A stretch of 41,597 nt of DNA from JABIEQ01 sp964516055 (GCA_964516055.1 CAZEYK010000004.1:1-41597); one strand, 5' to 3'; positions 32,646 to 41,274 are shown, counted from the stretch's first letter. Notes: generated by a model from the letters alone, not told the origin. Numbers and translations are program-made.

Positions 32646-33401
32646 TTATTTTAAAACATCTCGGAGGGCTTCTTTTACTTTATCCGAAAAATTACTCTTC
32701 AAAATCCATTCAAGATACCCAGGATCATTTGTTGAAAGAAACTGCAACGACTTTCCTTTATTCTTCCCAAAATTAATCGTCAACGCACCATCAACAAATC
32801 GAAGTTTTCCTTCCGCATCAAATGCATCAGGATCATGAGGGAAACAAAAATCATGAAGGTCTGTTACCGTTGAGGGAACATCATCGTATTGTGCCATCTG
32901 TCCTTCAAGTACCTCCACAGATGCTACAATATCAGCCATAGCATCGTGAGCATCTGTAAGCTCTTTTCCACAAAACTTTTTGTAGGCAGCTGTGAGCGTT
33001 CGAGGTTCTTTTATTTGAAAAATTTTCATCGCATCCACAATCTTAATTTGTTCCGTATCAAGTGGTAAGCCAATCCGTTCAAATTCAACAGCCAATAGGG
33101 GAATGTCAAAATTTTTTACATTATAACCACCAAGATCCACCCCATCAAATAGTGTAGCAAGGTCTTTCGTAAGATCGCCTAACAGTGGTTTATCTTGTAC
33201 CATGTCATCCGTAATTCCATGGATATCGCTTGCTCCCTTTGGAATAGGCATTCCTGGATTAACAATCCATTCATGTGTGGTTTTTTGTCCATCAGGAAAG
33301 TATTTAATAGCAGCAAGCTGAACAATGCGATCGTTATACGGGTCAACACCAGTCGTTTCAAGATCAAAAAAGACAAGCGGTCGAGTGAGTGTGAGTTTCA
33401 T
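32646..33401 (-). CDS. DnaQ-like DEDDh 3'-5' exonuclease with C-terminal domain
   Basis: 251 residues. Exo I VFFDLETTGVDP (about 10-21), Exo II GGYNVKNFDIPLL (about 89-101) and Exo III LTDAHDAMADI (about 148-158) form a DEDDh active site. The C-terminal ~60 residues (FGKNKGKSLQFLSTNDPGYLEWIL) look like the small domain seen in the DUF3820 family. It may proofread DNA polymerase III or act in RNA processing; not resolved. T at -1. Confidence 0.88.
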   Translation of the reverse strand: MKLTLTRPLVFFDLETTGVDPYNDRIVQLAAIKYFPDGQKTTHEWIVNPGMPIPKGASDIHGITDDMVQDKPLLGDLTKDLATLFDGVDLGGYNVKNFDIPLLAVEFERIGLPLDTEQIKIVDAMKIFQIKEPRTLTAAYKKFCGKELTDAHDAMADIVASVEVLEGQMAQYDDVPSTVTDLHDFCFPHDPDAFDAEGKLRFVDGALTINFGKNKGKSLQFLSTNDPGYLEWILKSNFSDKVKEALRDVLK

Positions 33402-33453
33402 AGAGAAGGGTATATGAAAAGTAATGGAGCAGAGGTGATAAGAATATTAAGCA

Positions 33454-33936
33454 TTATGCTTTTTTTGCGTCCTTTTTATCAAAAGACAAAAATCCTTCTT
33501 CAAGTTTTTTAGTATCGTATTTTTTATATAAAACTTCTATGGGAGTAACTTTCATAATTGTTGATTCACCTGCAGTATGTTTCAAAAAAGGAGGGCTTTG
33601 ATTTTCAGGGAGTACAATGGCTAAATAATCAAAAAGGTTTTTTACACGTTCAATATCATTTCCAACATCTTCGGCAGTACCACGAATTTTCATGGTTATT
33701 TGATTGTCAGCATCAGTAACCGTGACACACACTCTATTATCTTTTTGAATATTTATATATTTTTGTAATCCTTTTTTTGTGGGGAATAATAGTGAGAATG
33801 TATCCTCACAAAGGTAGTAGATGCTCACGCCATCAGGAGAACCATCAGGACGCAAGGTAGATAATACGGCAACATGGTTTTTTTGTAAAAAAGAAAGCAT
33901 TGTTTTAGATGAGACGTCGTGAGTTACGGGTTTCAT
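33454..33936 (-). CDS. Pyridoxamine-5'-phosphate oxidase-like flavin-barrel protein
   Basis: 160 residues. LQKNHVAVLSTLRPDGSPDGVSIYYL, KGLQKYINIQKDNRVCVTV and the C-terminal VTPIEVLYKKYD follow the PNPOx-like split barrel that binds FMN or related flavin. The reaction is unknown. It stands alone between a DnaQ-like gene and an unknown gene, with its own promoter at 33988-34015. The base run AGGAGG lies across the start on the opposite strand and so is not a ribosome-binding site. Confidence 0.82.
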   Translation of the reverse strand: MKPVTHDVSSKTMLSFLQKNHVAVLSTLRPDGSPDGVSIYYLCEDTFSLLFPTKKGLQKYINIQKDNRVCVTVTDADNQITMKIRGTAEDVGNDIERVKNLFDYLAIVLPENQSPPFLKHTAGESTIMKVTPIEVLYKKYDTKKLEEGFLSFDKKDAKKA

Positions 33937-33987
33937 AGGAGGTTCTTGTTAAAAAGTAACAGATTTTTTACAAAGGTTCAGACAAAA

Positions 33988-34015
33988 ATTATACCATATA
34001 ATGATCCAATGCAAA
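33988..34015 (-). promoter_or_regulatory. Predicted extended -10 promoter of the flavin-barrel gene
   Basis: On the minus strand TTTGCA (34015-34010), 16-nt spacer, perfect TATAAT (33993-33988) preceded by TGG (extended -10). It partly overlaps the inverted repeat at 33998-34048. Confidence 0.65.
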
Positions 34016-34048
34016 CAGAGTGGATAGTGACTGTTCACGGATCATTAT
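33998..34048. repeat. Inverted repeat overlapping the flavin-barrel promoter
   Basis: ATAATGATCC (33998-34007) and GGATCATTAT (34039-34048) are perfect complements; a nested AACAG/CTGTT pair (34014-34018, 34031-34035) extends the fold. It may be an operator or the terminator of the preceding unknown gene. Confidence 0.55.
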
Positions 34049-34057
34049 TTATAGCCG

Positions 34058-34540
34058 TTAATGTCCATCACAATAATTTTGTATAAAACTCGACCGTTGT
34101 TTTGGAGCAGTACAATACCCGTCTGGTTTAGCCGTCAACTCAAGCTGTGTAGAAGTATTCCCTTGATAATAATTTTTAATTTCATCAAACGATATTTGGG
34201 TATTATAATTTCCTTCCACATGAAACAGGTACTGTTTCAGCCTGGAATGGATAAGTTCCTTTCCGTCAACATAAGAAAACAACTCATCAGTAAACAATAT
34301 TTTTGATAAAGAAATACTCCCATCAGCAGCCGTCTTCCCCCTATACACAATAGAAAAATCCGGACAGGGGGATTCAATACATGACGTTTCTTGTTCAACA
34401 CGAAAATGCTTACAGCCAAGGAGATCTCCTTGTTCTGAAGATAACACAAAAACAGAGTCATCAGTCATTCCTTGATCAGAATTTCGGCAAAAAGGACCTA
34501 GATAATACAGTGCTTCTGAAACAGGAAGATGAAAGAACAC
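34058..34540 (-). CDS. Unknown protein, probably the frame-shifted body of a larger gene
   Basis: 160 residues beginning with GTG. I do not recognise the family. The protein is rich in Cys (six) and appears extracytoplasmic; LSEEQGDLLG-like and YDxK stretches resemble nothing I know. The GTG start lies three codons after a stop codon, with no Shine-Dalgarno site, and the first internal ATG is codon 25. A Met-started membrane helix lies just upstream in another frame (34498-34617). Joined by a single-base change, they would form one anchored protein. This makes the annotated start doubtful. Confidence 0.5.
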   Translation of the reverse strand: MFFHLPVSEALYYLGPFCRNSDQGMTDDSVFVLSSEQGDLLGCKHFRVEQETSCIESPCPDFSIVYRGKTAADGSISLSKILFTDELFSYVDGKELIHSRLKQYLFHVEGNYNTQISFDEIKNYYQGNTSTQLELTAKPDGYCTAPKQRSSFIQNYCDGH

Positions 34541-34617
34541 AACGCGTTATATATAAATGGTGTTAATACCGCAAATACAAGGATAATAATAACCTCATAG
34601 CTAGATGGTGGTTTCAT
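34498..34617 (-). other. Out-of-frame N-terminal segment with membrane helix
   Basis: ATG at 34617 (T at -1) opens 39 codons with the hydrophobic stretch VIIILVFAVLTPFIYNAL, then TAG at 34498-34500. It overlaps the downstream frame by about 43 nt. It looks like the missing signal/anchor of the gene at 34058-34540. Confidence 0.5.
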
Positions 34618-34637
34618 ACGTGTTCCAGATTGTCGCA

Positions 34638-35489
34638 CTACAGTCGTTCCACCCAATGAGAATCAACTTCTACCTCAAGTTCAAGAAATACTTTTTTATC
34701 CGTTGCTTGCTCTAGTTCTTTTCGAGACATCTGCCCAATTTCTTTAATTCTCATTCCACCCTTCCCAACAATCATTCCTTTATATCGTTCTGCATCAGTA
34801 AGTATTCGCGCCTTTATCACCGTCATTTCAGGCTTCTCTTCTACACTATCCACCTCCACTGCAACAGAATAGGGTACCTCTTTATCGAGTACAGAAAACA
34901 GCTTCTCCCGAATAAGCTCCGCAATCCAAAATTCCTTATTCATATTTGTTAGCTGCTCCACCGGATACATATCTTCACCTTCAGGAAGAAGTTCCATTAC
35001 TTTATCTTTGAGCGGCTGTATATGTCTATTTTTTAAGGCAGACAAGAAATAGACTGAATCAAAATCAGGCCCCCATGCTGTATAATCAGATTGATATGGT
35101 CGCTCAGACTCTGGCAGATCACTTTTATTTACCACCAAAATTTTGGGAATCGTTAAATGACGGATCATTCCATACACGGCTCTTTCTTCAGTTCCAATTT
35201 CCCGTGTAGGATCCACAACATACAAAATCAAATCAATATCGTGAATGGCTTCTTCCACTTTTCCCGTAAGCTTTTTAGATAATATATTTTTTTTGTCTTT
35301 AAATACTCCCGGTGTATCCACAAATACCGCCTGACCATCAGGAGTATTCATCACCCCATGAATTACATGGCGCGTCATTTGTGCCCGGAAGCTTGTTGCC
35401 GCTATTTTTGTGCCAACAAGGGTATTTAATAATGTTGATTTTCCAACATTGGAACGGCCAACCAACACGACAAATCCTGATTTTTTCAT
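34638..35489 (-). CDS. era: GTPase Era
   Basis: 283 residues. G1 GRSNVGKST (11-19), G3 DTPGVF (about 59), G4 NKSD (about 121) and the C-terminal KH domain with VGKGGMRIKEIG (about 240-251) are diagnostic. Era binds the 3' end of 16S rRNA during small-subunit assembly. In this genome most genes lack a Shine-Dalgarno site, so the 16S 3' end that Era binds is of interest. It is alone on the minus strand, divergent from rplI. Confidence 0.95.
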   Translation of the reverse strand: MKKSGFVVLVGRSNVGKSTLLNTLVGTKIAATSFRAQMTRHVIHGVMNTPDGQAVFVDTPGVFKDKKNILSKKLTGKVEEAIHDIDLILYVVDPTREIGTEERAVYGMIRHLTIPKILVVNKSDLPESERPYQSDYTAWGPDFDSVYFLSALKNRHIQPLKDKVMELLPEGEDMYPVEQLTNMNKEFWIAELIREKLFSVLDKEVPYSVAVEVDSVEEKPEMTVIKARILTDAERYKGMIVGKGGMRIKEIGQMSRKELEQATDKKVFLELEVEVDSHWVERL

Positions 35490-35536
35490 ATAGTAATATA
35501 ATGTAAAATAATTGCTCTTAGCAGCATACTATAAAC

Positions 35537-35565
35537 TTGCTAAAATTTCAACCCTTCGCTATACT
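35537..35565 (+). promoter_or_regulatory. Predicted promoter for rplI
   Basis: TTGCTA (35537-35542), 17-nt spacer, TATACT (35560-35565). Transcription would start near 35572, about 20 nt before the ATG. Confidence 0.7.
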
Positions 35566-35593
35566 AATTTTAAGCCTGTATTAGCAAAAAAAT

Positions 35594-36040
35594 ATGAAAG
35601 TCATTCTCCTCAAAGATGTAAAGGGAACCGGGGCACGCGGTGATATTAAGGACGTCGCTGATGGCTACGCCCGGAATTTTCTGATTAAAAAGGGACTTGC
35701 TAAGCACGCCACCAAAGATTCTGTTCACAAAATTGTCCAAAAAGAAGAAAAAGAACAACGTACCTCCAAAAAAGAGCTTCGTGAGCAGCAAAGCACCGCC
35801 GCCAAACTCGACGGAGCAGAAATAGAACTTACAGGGAAAGTAAACGATGAAGGTACCCTATACGCCGCCATTGGTACCGCAAAGATTATCAAAGCATTAA
35901 AATCTGAATATGGTGTAGACGTCAAATCAAAACAAATCACCATCCCTGAACCAATAAAAGAACTTGGCGAACATACCATCATGATAGAGTTCAACCACGG
36001 ATTAGAAGCAGAAGTAACAATCATCGTAAACGAAGAATAA
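35594..36040 (+). CDS. rplI: 50S ribosomal protein L9
   Basis: 148 residues. The N-terminal domain MKVILLKDVKGTGARGDIKDVADGYARNFLI with the NFL rRNA-binding segment, a long connecting helix (rich in Lys/Glu, about 45-75) and a C-terminal domain with GTLYAAIGTAKI are typical L9. It spans the large subunit stalk base. Many Patescibacteria are reported to lack some ribosomal proteins, including L9 in certain groups; its presence here is therefore informative for placement. Confidence 0.95.
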   Translation: MKVILLKDVKGTGARGDIKDVADGYARNFLIKKGLAKHATKDSVHKIVQKEEKEQRTSKKELREQQSTAAKLDGAEIELTGKVNDEGTLYAAIGTAKIIKALKSEYGVDVKSKQITIPEPIKELGEHTIMIEFNHGLEAEVTIIVNEE

Positions 36041-36041
36041 C

Positions 36042-36062
36042 CTCCCCAACTGGGAGTTTTTT
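36042..36062 (+). terminator. Intrinsic terminator after rplI
   Basis: CTCCC (36042-36046) pairs with GGGAG (36052-36056), 5-nt loop, followed by TTTTTT. Confidence 0.8.
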
Positions 36063-36184
36063 CTTTAAAAAAAATATGATACAATGCGATCAATATAAAC
36101 GATAGGTGACAGCTGATACGTCGATTCCCACATCCACCCACAGATAGGAATCACATATCAATTATCACATATCATTTTTTATTT

Positions 36185-37822
36185 ATGGCCAAAAAGAAAC
36201 AGAAAAAATTTATCTTTGTTGTTGGAGGAGTACTCAGCGGAGTAGGAAAAGGCATAACAGCAGCTTCTTTAGGTGCTATTTTTAAATCAAAAGGGTTTAC
36301 TGTTACCGCCCTCAAAGCAGATCCATACATAAACGTTGATGCTGGCACCATGAATCCAACTGAACATGGAGAAGTATTTGTGACCGACGATGGAGATGAA
36401 ACAGATCAAGACATGGGAAACTACGAACGATTTCTCGACATCGATCTCACTTCCACAAATTATATGACCACCGGACGTGTCTACATGAGTGTAATAGACA
36501 ACGAACGATCCATGAAATACAAAGGAAAATGTGTTCAAGTAGTACCACACATCCCCCAAGAAATTATCAAAAGAATAGAAACTTCTGCAGATAATCATGA
36601 CGCAGATATCACTATTATAGAAATTGGCGGAACAGTAGGGGAGTACGAAAATATTCTCTTTCTCGAAGCGGCCAGAATGATGAAATTAAAAGATCCAAGT
36701 AGCGTCGCATTTGTGATCGTAAGCTATCTTCCTGTTCCATCCCACCTGGGAGAAATGAAAACAAAACCAACCCAACATGCCGTGCGAGCGCTCAACAGTG
36801 CAGGTATAAATCCTGACATCATTATCGCTCGGGGTACTCAAGAATTAGATAAACCTCGTAGAGAAAAACTTGCTGTCCACTGTGGGGTTCCCAAAGATCA
36901 TTGTATTTCTGCCCCAGATGTTGATTCTGTATACAAAATACCACTCAAGCTCGAAGATCAAGGAATTGGTAACAAACTGCTCAAGAAACTTGATCTCCCT
37001 GCCAGAAAAGCAGATTTGAGCATGTGGAACAAACTGGCTATCAAACAACTCACTGTCAAAAAAGAAGTAAAAATTGCTGTCGTCGGAAAGTATTTTGGTA
37101 CAGGAGATTACACCCTTACCGATTCTTACATTTCCGTCATCGAAGCACTTAAACATGCCTCATGGTACAACAATTGCAAACCAGTACTCGATTGGATTGA
37201 CTCCGAAGATTTTGAAACAGATCCTAAATCCGTCAAAAAACTTTCTGCATATGATGGAATTCTTGTTCCTGGTGGTTTTGGTTCAAGAGGGATAGAAGGC
37301 ATCATCAGTGCAATCACCTATGCTAGAGAAAAAGAAATTCCATACTTTGGTATCTGCTACGGTATGCAACTTGCCTGTATTGAATTTGCCAGAAATATCA
37401 TGAAGAAATCAGGAGCACACACCCTCGAAGTAGATGAAAGCGCTGGCCATCCAATTATTATCATCAATCCATTTCAAGAAAAAAATGTCAGAGAAAATCG
37501 GTATGGGGCAACCATGCGACTTGGTGCCTACGATTGCGCATTGCGTAAGGGAAGTATTTCTCACACTGCATATAACGCAGATATCATTTCAGAACGACAT
37601 CGCCATCGGTACGAATTCAACAACGAATACCGTGAAGAAATGGATAAAGCAGGTCTTGAAGTGGTTGGTCTCAATCCAGAATCAGACCTGGTAGAAATCG
37701 TTGAACTCAAAGGGCACCCATTCTTCGTGGGGGTACAGTTTCACCCAGAATTCAAATCTCGCCCTATGCGGCCACATCCCATTTTTCGTGAGTTTATAAA
37801 AGCCTCAATGAAAAATAAGTAA
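36185..37822 (+). CDS. pyrG: CTP synthase
   Basis: 545 residues. The N-terminal amidoligase domain starts KFIFVVGGVLSGVGKGITAA and contains DPYINVDAGTMNP. The C-terminal class I glutamine amidotransferase domain has PGGFGSRGIEG, the nucleophile GICYGMQ (Cys about 393) and FHPEFKSRP. It converts UTP to CTP with glutamine nitrogen. The 123-nt gap before it holds a possible promoter around TACAAT (about 36080), but the leader sequence has no clear motif. Confidence 0.97.
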   Translation: MAKKKQKKFIFVVGGVLSGVGKGITAASLGAIFKSKGFTVTALKADPYINVDAGTMNPTEHGEVFVTDDGDETDQDMGNYERFLDIDLTSTNYMTTGRVYMSVIDNERSMKYKGKCVQVVPHIPQEIIKRIETSADNHDADITIIEIGGTVGEYENILFLEAARMMKLKDPSSVAFVIVSYLPVPSHLGEMKTKPTQHAVRALNSAGINPDIIIARGTQELDKPRREKLAVHCGVPKDHCISAPDVDSVYKIPLKLEDQGIGNKLLKKLDLPARKADLSMWNKLAIKQLTVKKEVKIAVVGKYFGTGDYTLTDSYISVIEALKHASWYNNCKPVLDWIDSEDFETDPKSVKKLSAYDGILVPGGFGSRGIEGIISAITYAREKEIPYFGICYGMQLACIEFARNIMKKSGAHTLEVDESAGHPIIIINPFQEKNVRENRYGATMRLGAYDCALRKGSISHTAYNADIISERHRHRYEFNNEYREEMDKAGLEVVGLNPESDLVEIVELKGHPFFVGVQFHPEFKSRPMRPHPIFREFIKASMKNK

Positions 37823-37832
37823 TACCTATGAG

Positions 37833-37857
37833 ACCCGGCCACGCCGGGTTGATTTTT
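37833..37857 (+). terminator. Intrinsic terminator after pyrG
   Basis: ACCCGGC (37833-37839) pairs with GCCGGGT (37843-37849), CAC loop, then TGATTTTTG. Confidence 0.8.
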
Positions 37858-37877
37858 GTCAGTAATTCCGCTATGTT
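37849..37877 (+). promoter_or_regulatory. Predicted promoter for dnaG-rpoD
   Basis: TTGATT (37849-37854), 17-nt spacer, TATGTT (37872-37877), overlapping the tail of the pyrG terminator. A leader of about 50 nt would contain a small CTACA/TGTAG hairpin. Confidence 0.5.
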
Positions 37878-37933
37878 ACCTACAATCCTGTAGCACATTG
37901 TTACATGTTTTATGATCCATGTTACGTGAGTAT

Positions 37934-39733
37934 ATGTCCGATGATACCCAAGCCATAAAAGATCGCATTGATATTGCAGAATTTATTGGCGAATATGTAC
38001 AACTCAAACCCGCGGGGGTAAACATGAAAGGACTCTGCCCATTTCATAATGAAAAAAGTCCTTCATTCATGGTCAATCGCGATCGGCAAACATTCAAATG
38101 CTTCGGCTGCAGTAAAGGCGGAGATATTTTTACGTTCATCCAAGAAATAGAAGGCATGGAATTTATTGAAGCACTCAAACTACTTGCAAATCGTGCTGGC
38201 GTAGAAATAAAACAACAAACAGCACAAGTAAACAGCAATCAAAAAAATCGTATCAAGGATATTAACTTGCACGCTGCCAGATTTTTTTACAATTTTCTGA
38301 CTCAGATGGACGCAGCAAAAGAAGCCCGTGATTATCTCACCACAAGAGGCATTACTCAAGACATGATAGACGCATGGCAAATTGGATTTATTCCAGACCA
38401 ATGGGAATTGCTCACTCAATATTTATTAAAAAAAGGCCACGGTGTTGAAGATCTTGTTGCTGCAGGAATCACGATAAAACGCGACAACGCCAATGCACAA
38501 ACAGGAAAAGGATTTTATGATCGTTTTCGTGGACGCATTATGTTTCCTATACGAGATGTCCATGGGAATGTTGCCGGATTCACCGGGCGAGTGCTCAAAG
38601 AAACAGAACACAGCGGCGGTAAATACGTTAATACACCACAAACTATTGTGTACGATAAATCACGTATTGTCTTTGGATTAGATAAAGCCCGTCAAGAAAT
38701 CCGAACAACGGGAAACATTGTCATGGTAGAAGGACAAATGGATGTGATAGCTGCTCATCAGGCTGGCATGAAAAATGTTGTTGCCACCAGTGGAACCGCA
38801 CTCACCCAAGAACAAATAAAACTCCTCATGAGGTACGCAAAAAACATGAGTATGGCATTTGATGCCGACGATGCCGGAGAAAAAGCTGCCAAACGTGGTA
38901 TCGCGCTTGCTATGGAAACAGGGATGCATGTCAAAGTAATCCAAATCCCCGAAGGCAAAGGTAAAGATCCTGATGAATGTATCAAACAAAATAAAGAAGT
39001 GTGGTTTACTGCCGTAGAACATGCGCAAGATATTATGGAGTGGTATATTGAACGTGCCCTCATAAACAAAGATCTTAAAAATCCACACGACAAACAACAA
39101 ATTGCAGATGAAATATTGCCAGAGATCATTCGTCTTCCGTACGCTGTAGAACGAGAACACTGGCTACAAATGCTCGCTCAACAACTGTCAATTGATACCA
39201 AAGTACTTCATGAAGACATTGATCGCATAAAAGCCACCACTACACAAAAAACAGGCCAAACAATGTTGCAGGAAGAACCACAAAAATCAGCCCAAAAACA
39301 AGACAAACTCGAAGTGCTCATTGAAAAATGGATAGGGTTAGGATTACGCTTTCCTGATATATTTCAGCACCATGTTGATATGCTTTCTCATATACTTCCA
39401 CAGACCACCTATGGCCCTCTTTACGAACAGATAAAAAACAGCTATACTCAGTCTAGCCGTATCAATCTAGAAACTCTTAGACAAGATGCCGCACAAGCAC
39501 ACAATCCAGAGAATATTGTCGATGTCCTTCTCATGAAGAGTGAGTGGGAATTTTCTGACATAAAGGAGGACACAGTAGAAGCACAACTCATTGAGTTTAG
39601 CGGGCACATCCTCATTCATTGGGTAAAACAACGACGGCAACAATTAGAACAAGAAATAAGAAAAGCAGAACAACACGGAGATACGGAAAGGCTAAACGAG
39701 CTTCTTCAACAATTTCAACAATTACAATCATAG
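37934..39733 (+). CDS. dnaG: DNA primase
   Basis: 599 residues from MSDDTQAIKDRIDI. N-terminal CHC2 zinc-binding domain (CPFHNEKSPSFMV...CFGCSKGGD, about 35-65), Toprim catalytic domain (VMVEGQMDVIAAHQAG, about 264-279; DADDAGEKAAKRG) and a helical C-terminal domain for contact with DnaB. It lays RNA primers at the fork. A Met five codons upstream (37919) is in frame, but DnaG proteins start close to the MSDD position and this one has T at -1. rpoD follows, the classical macromolecular synthesis order without rpsU. Confidence 0.95.
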   Translation: MSDDTQAIKDRIDIAEFIGEYVQLKPAGVNMKGLCPFHNEKSPSFMVNRDRQTFKCFGCSKGGDIFTFIQEIEGMEFIEALKLLANRAGVEIKQQTAQVNSNQKNRIKDINLHAARFFYNFLTQMDAAKEARDYLTTRGITQDMIDAWQIGFIPDQWELLTQYLLKKGHGVEDLVAAGITIKRDNANAQTGKGFYDRFRGRIMFPIRDVHGNVAGFTGRVLKETEHSGGKYVNTPQTIVYDKSRIVFGLDKARQEIRTTGNIVMVEGQMDVIAAHQAGMKNVVATSGTALTQEQIKLLMRYAKNMSMAFDADDAGEKAAKRGIALAMETGMHVKVIQIPEGKGKDPDECIKQNKEVWFTAVEHAQDIMEWYIERALINKDLKNPHDKQQIADEILPEIIRLPYAVEREHWLQMLAQQLSIDTKVLHEDIDRIKATTTQKTGQTMLQEEPQKSAQKQDKLEVLIEKWIGLGLRFPDIFQHHVDMLSHILPQTTYGPLYEQIKNSYTQSSRINLETLRQDAAQAHNPENIVDVLLMKSEWEFSDIKEDTVEAQLIEFSGHILIHWVKQRRQQLEQEIRKAEQHGDTERLNELLQQFQQLQS

Positions 39734-39745
39734 GCTATTAAGTTG

Positions 39746-39794
39746 TAGGTTGGTATGTGACAAAAACATACAAATCTATAAACTTACTAACCTA
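39746..39794 (+). promoter_or_regulatory. Leader hairpin before rpoD
   Basis: TAGGTTGGTA (39746-39755) and TACTAACCTA (39785-39794) can pair over 10 bp with one G-U pair; GTATGT/ACATAC (39753-39758, 39766-39771) is an alternative. A TATAAA lies at 39777-39782 but without a convincing -35. Confidence 0.4.
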
Positions 39795-39816
39795 CTAATA
39801 CCCTTTGGCAACCAAC

Positions 39817-41202
39817 ATGCCTAAGAAAAAAGCCACAACTCAAAAGAAGGCAACTACCAAAAAAACGGTAGCTGCCAAAATTAAAAAAGCAGTGAAACTC
39901 ACTGTTTCTAAGGCAAAAAAAGCGACCAGCAAAAAAGCAGCGTCGAAAACAACAACCGCCAAAAAACGAACAACAAAAACTGTGGTAAGAAAGGAAAAGG
40001 TATCTCAAGGCAAAAAATCTGTTGTGAAAAAAACAACAGCAAACAATGCCGAAGAACAGAAAAAAGGAAAAAAAGTGCGCATGCGTCTATCAAAAGAACC
40101 GTATGATGAACCCACACAAGTAGAGCTGTGGGAATTGATTAAAAAAGGACGTGAACGAGGATTCCTTATTGAATCCGAAATCATAAAAACGTTTGATAGG
40201 CTGGAACAATACATTGAGCTTTACGAAGGATTTCTTGATGCACTCGATCACAACAGTGTTTCTGTTGTAGAAAAACAAAAAGGTCTTTTGGGAAGACCTT
40301 CCGATCGAAAAGAAATTTTAAGCAAATATAAAGGAGACCAACCTGATGTAAAAGGTGGGGTATTTGATCTTGGAAGTATCCACGCAGACTCCATCCAAAT
40401 GTATTTGCGTGAAATTGGAAAAATTCCACTTTTGACAGCAGAAGAAGAAGTGACCCTTGCAAAAGGAAAAGAGCGAGGAGACAAAGCCTCAGAACGAAAA
40501 ATGATCGAGGCAAACCTTCGTCTTGTGGTATCCATTGCCAAAAAATTCGTTGGAAAAAGATTATCCATGTTGGATTTAATCCAAGAAGGAAATATCGGAC
40601 TATTTCGTGCAGTGAAAAAATTTGATTATCGAAAAGGATACAAATTTTCTACCTATGCAACCTGGTGGATTCGTCAGGCAATCACTCGTGCACTTGCCGA
40701 TCAATCACGAACCATCCGTATTCCAGTGCACATGGTAGAAACCATTAATCGGCTCAAACAAATTCAACGACGCTTGCTACAAGACCTTGGTCGTGATGCA
40801 ACTCCAGAAGAACTCGCCGCCGAAATGGGACAACCACTCGACAAAGTAAAACACATCATAAAAATTTCTCAAGATACCGTGTCACTCGAAACATCAGTAG
40901 GGGATGATGATGACGATTCAAGTCTTGCTGATTTCATCAAAGATGTAAAAAATGTCAGCCCATCACAAACAGCGGGGGTATCACTCCTCAAAGATTACAT
41001 CAAAGAAGCAATTTCTGATCTGTCTCCACGTGAACAAAAAATTCTTGAAATGCGTTTTGGGCTCACCGACGGAGTAACCCACACACTCGAAGAAGTAGGA
41101 AAAGAATTTGATGTAACACGTGAACGTATCAGACAAATTGAAGCCAAAGCCCTTGAAAAGATTAAAGGATTTGAAATAATCGGGAAGTTACGGGATTATT
41201 AA
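39817..41202 (+). CDS. rpoD: RNA polymerase primary sigma factor with histone H1-like N-terminal tail
   Basis: 461 residues from MPKKKATTQKK. Residues about 1-90 are almost entirely Lys, Ala, Thr, Val and Ser with KKA/TKK/AKK repeats, like a histone H1 tail. After it come a helical 1.1-like stretch (98-150), region 1.2 (MYLREIGKIPLLTAEEEV), region 2 (NLRLVVSIAKKFVGKRLSMLDLIQEGNIGLFRAVKKFDYRKGYKFSTYATWWIRQAI), region 3, and region 4 with the helix-turn-helix TLEEVGKEFDVTRERIRQIE. It recognises -35/-10 promoters. The TTG at 39805 is a possible but less likely start. The preferred start has C at -1. Confidence 0.95.
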   Translation: MPKKKATTQKKATTKKTVAAKIKKAVKLTVSKAKKATSKKAASKTTTAKKRTTKTVVRKEKVSQGKKSVVKKTTANNAEEQKKGKKVRMRLSKEPYDEPTQVELWELIKKGRERGFLIESEIIKTFDRLEQYIELYEGFLDALDHNSVSVVEKQKGLLGRPSDRKEILSKYKGDQPDVKGGVFDLGSIHADSIQMYLREIGKIPLLTAEEEVTLAKGKERGDKASERKMIEANLRLVVSIAKKFVGKRLSMLDLIQEGNIGLFRAVKKFDYRKGYKFSTYATWWIRQAITRALADQSRTIRIPVHMVETINRLKQIQRRLLQDLGRDATPEELAAEMGQPLDKVKHIIKISQDTVSLETSVGDDDDDSSLADFIKDVKNVSPSQTAGVSLLKDYIKEAISDLSPREQKILEMRFGLTDGVTHTLEEVGKEFDVTRERIRQIEAKALEKIKGFEIIGKLRDY

Positions 41203-41223
41203 AAAATACAAAAATAAGAAAAC

Positions 41224-41258
41224 AAAAAAACACTGATGCATTGCACAGTGTTTTTTTT
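41224..41258. terminator. Bidirectional terminator after rpoD
   Basis: ACACTG (41230-41235) pairs with CAGTGT (41246-41251), with inner TGC/GCA pairs, flanked by A run and an 8-nt T run. Confidence 0.85.
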
Positions 41259-41274
41259 ATAATCATCGGTTATT

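Noticed and set aside
33925..33945. AGGAGG as ribosome-binding site of the gene at 33454-33936
   Set aside because: It lies on the plus strand, so the minus-strand mRNA reads CCTCCT there; it cannot bind the anti-Shine-Dalgarno.
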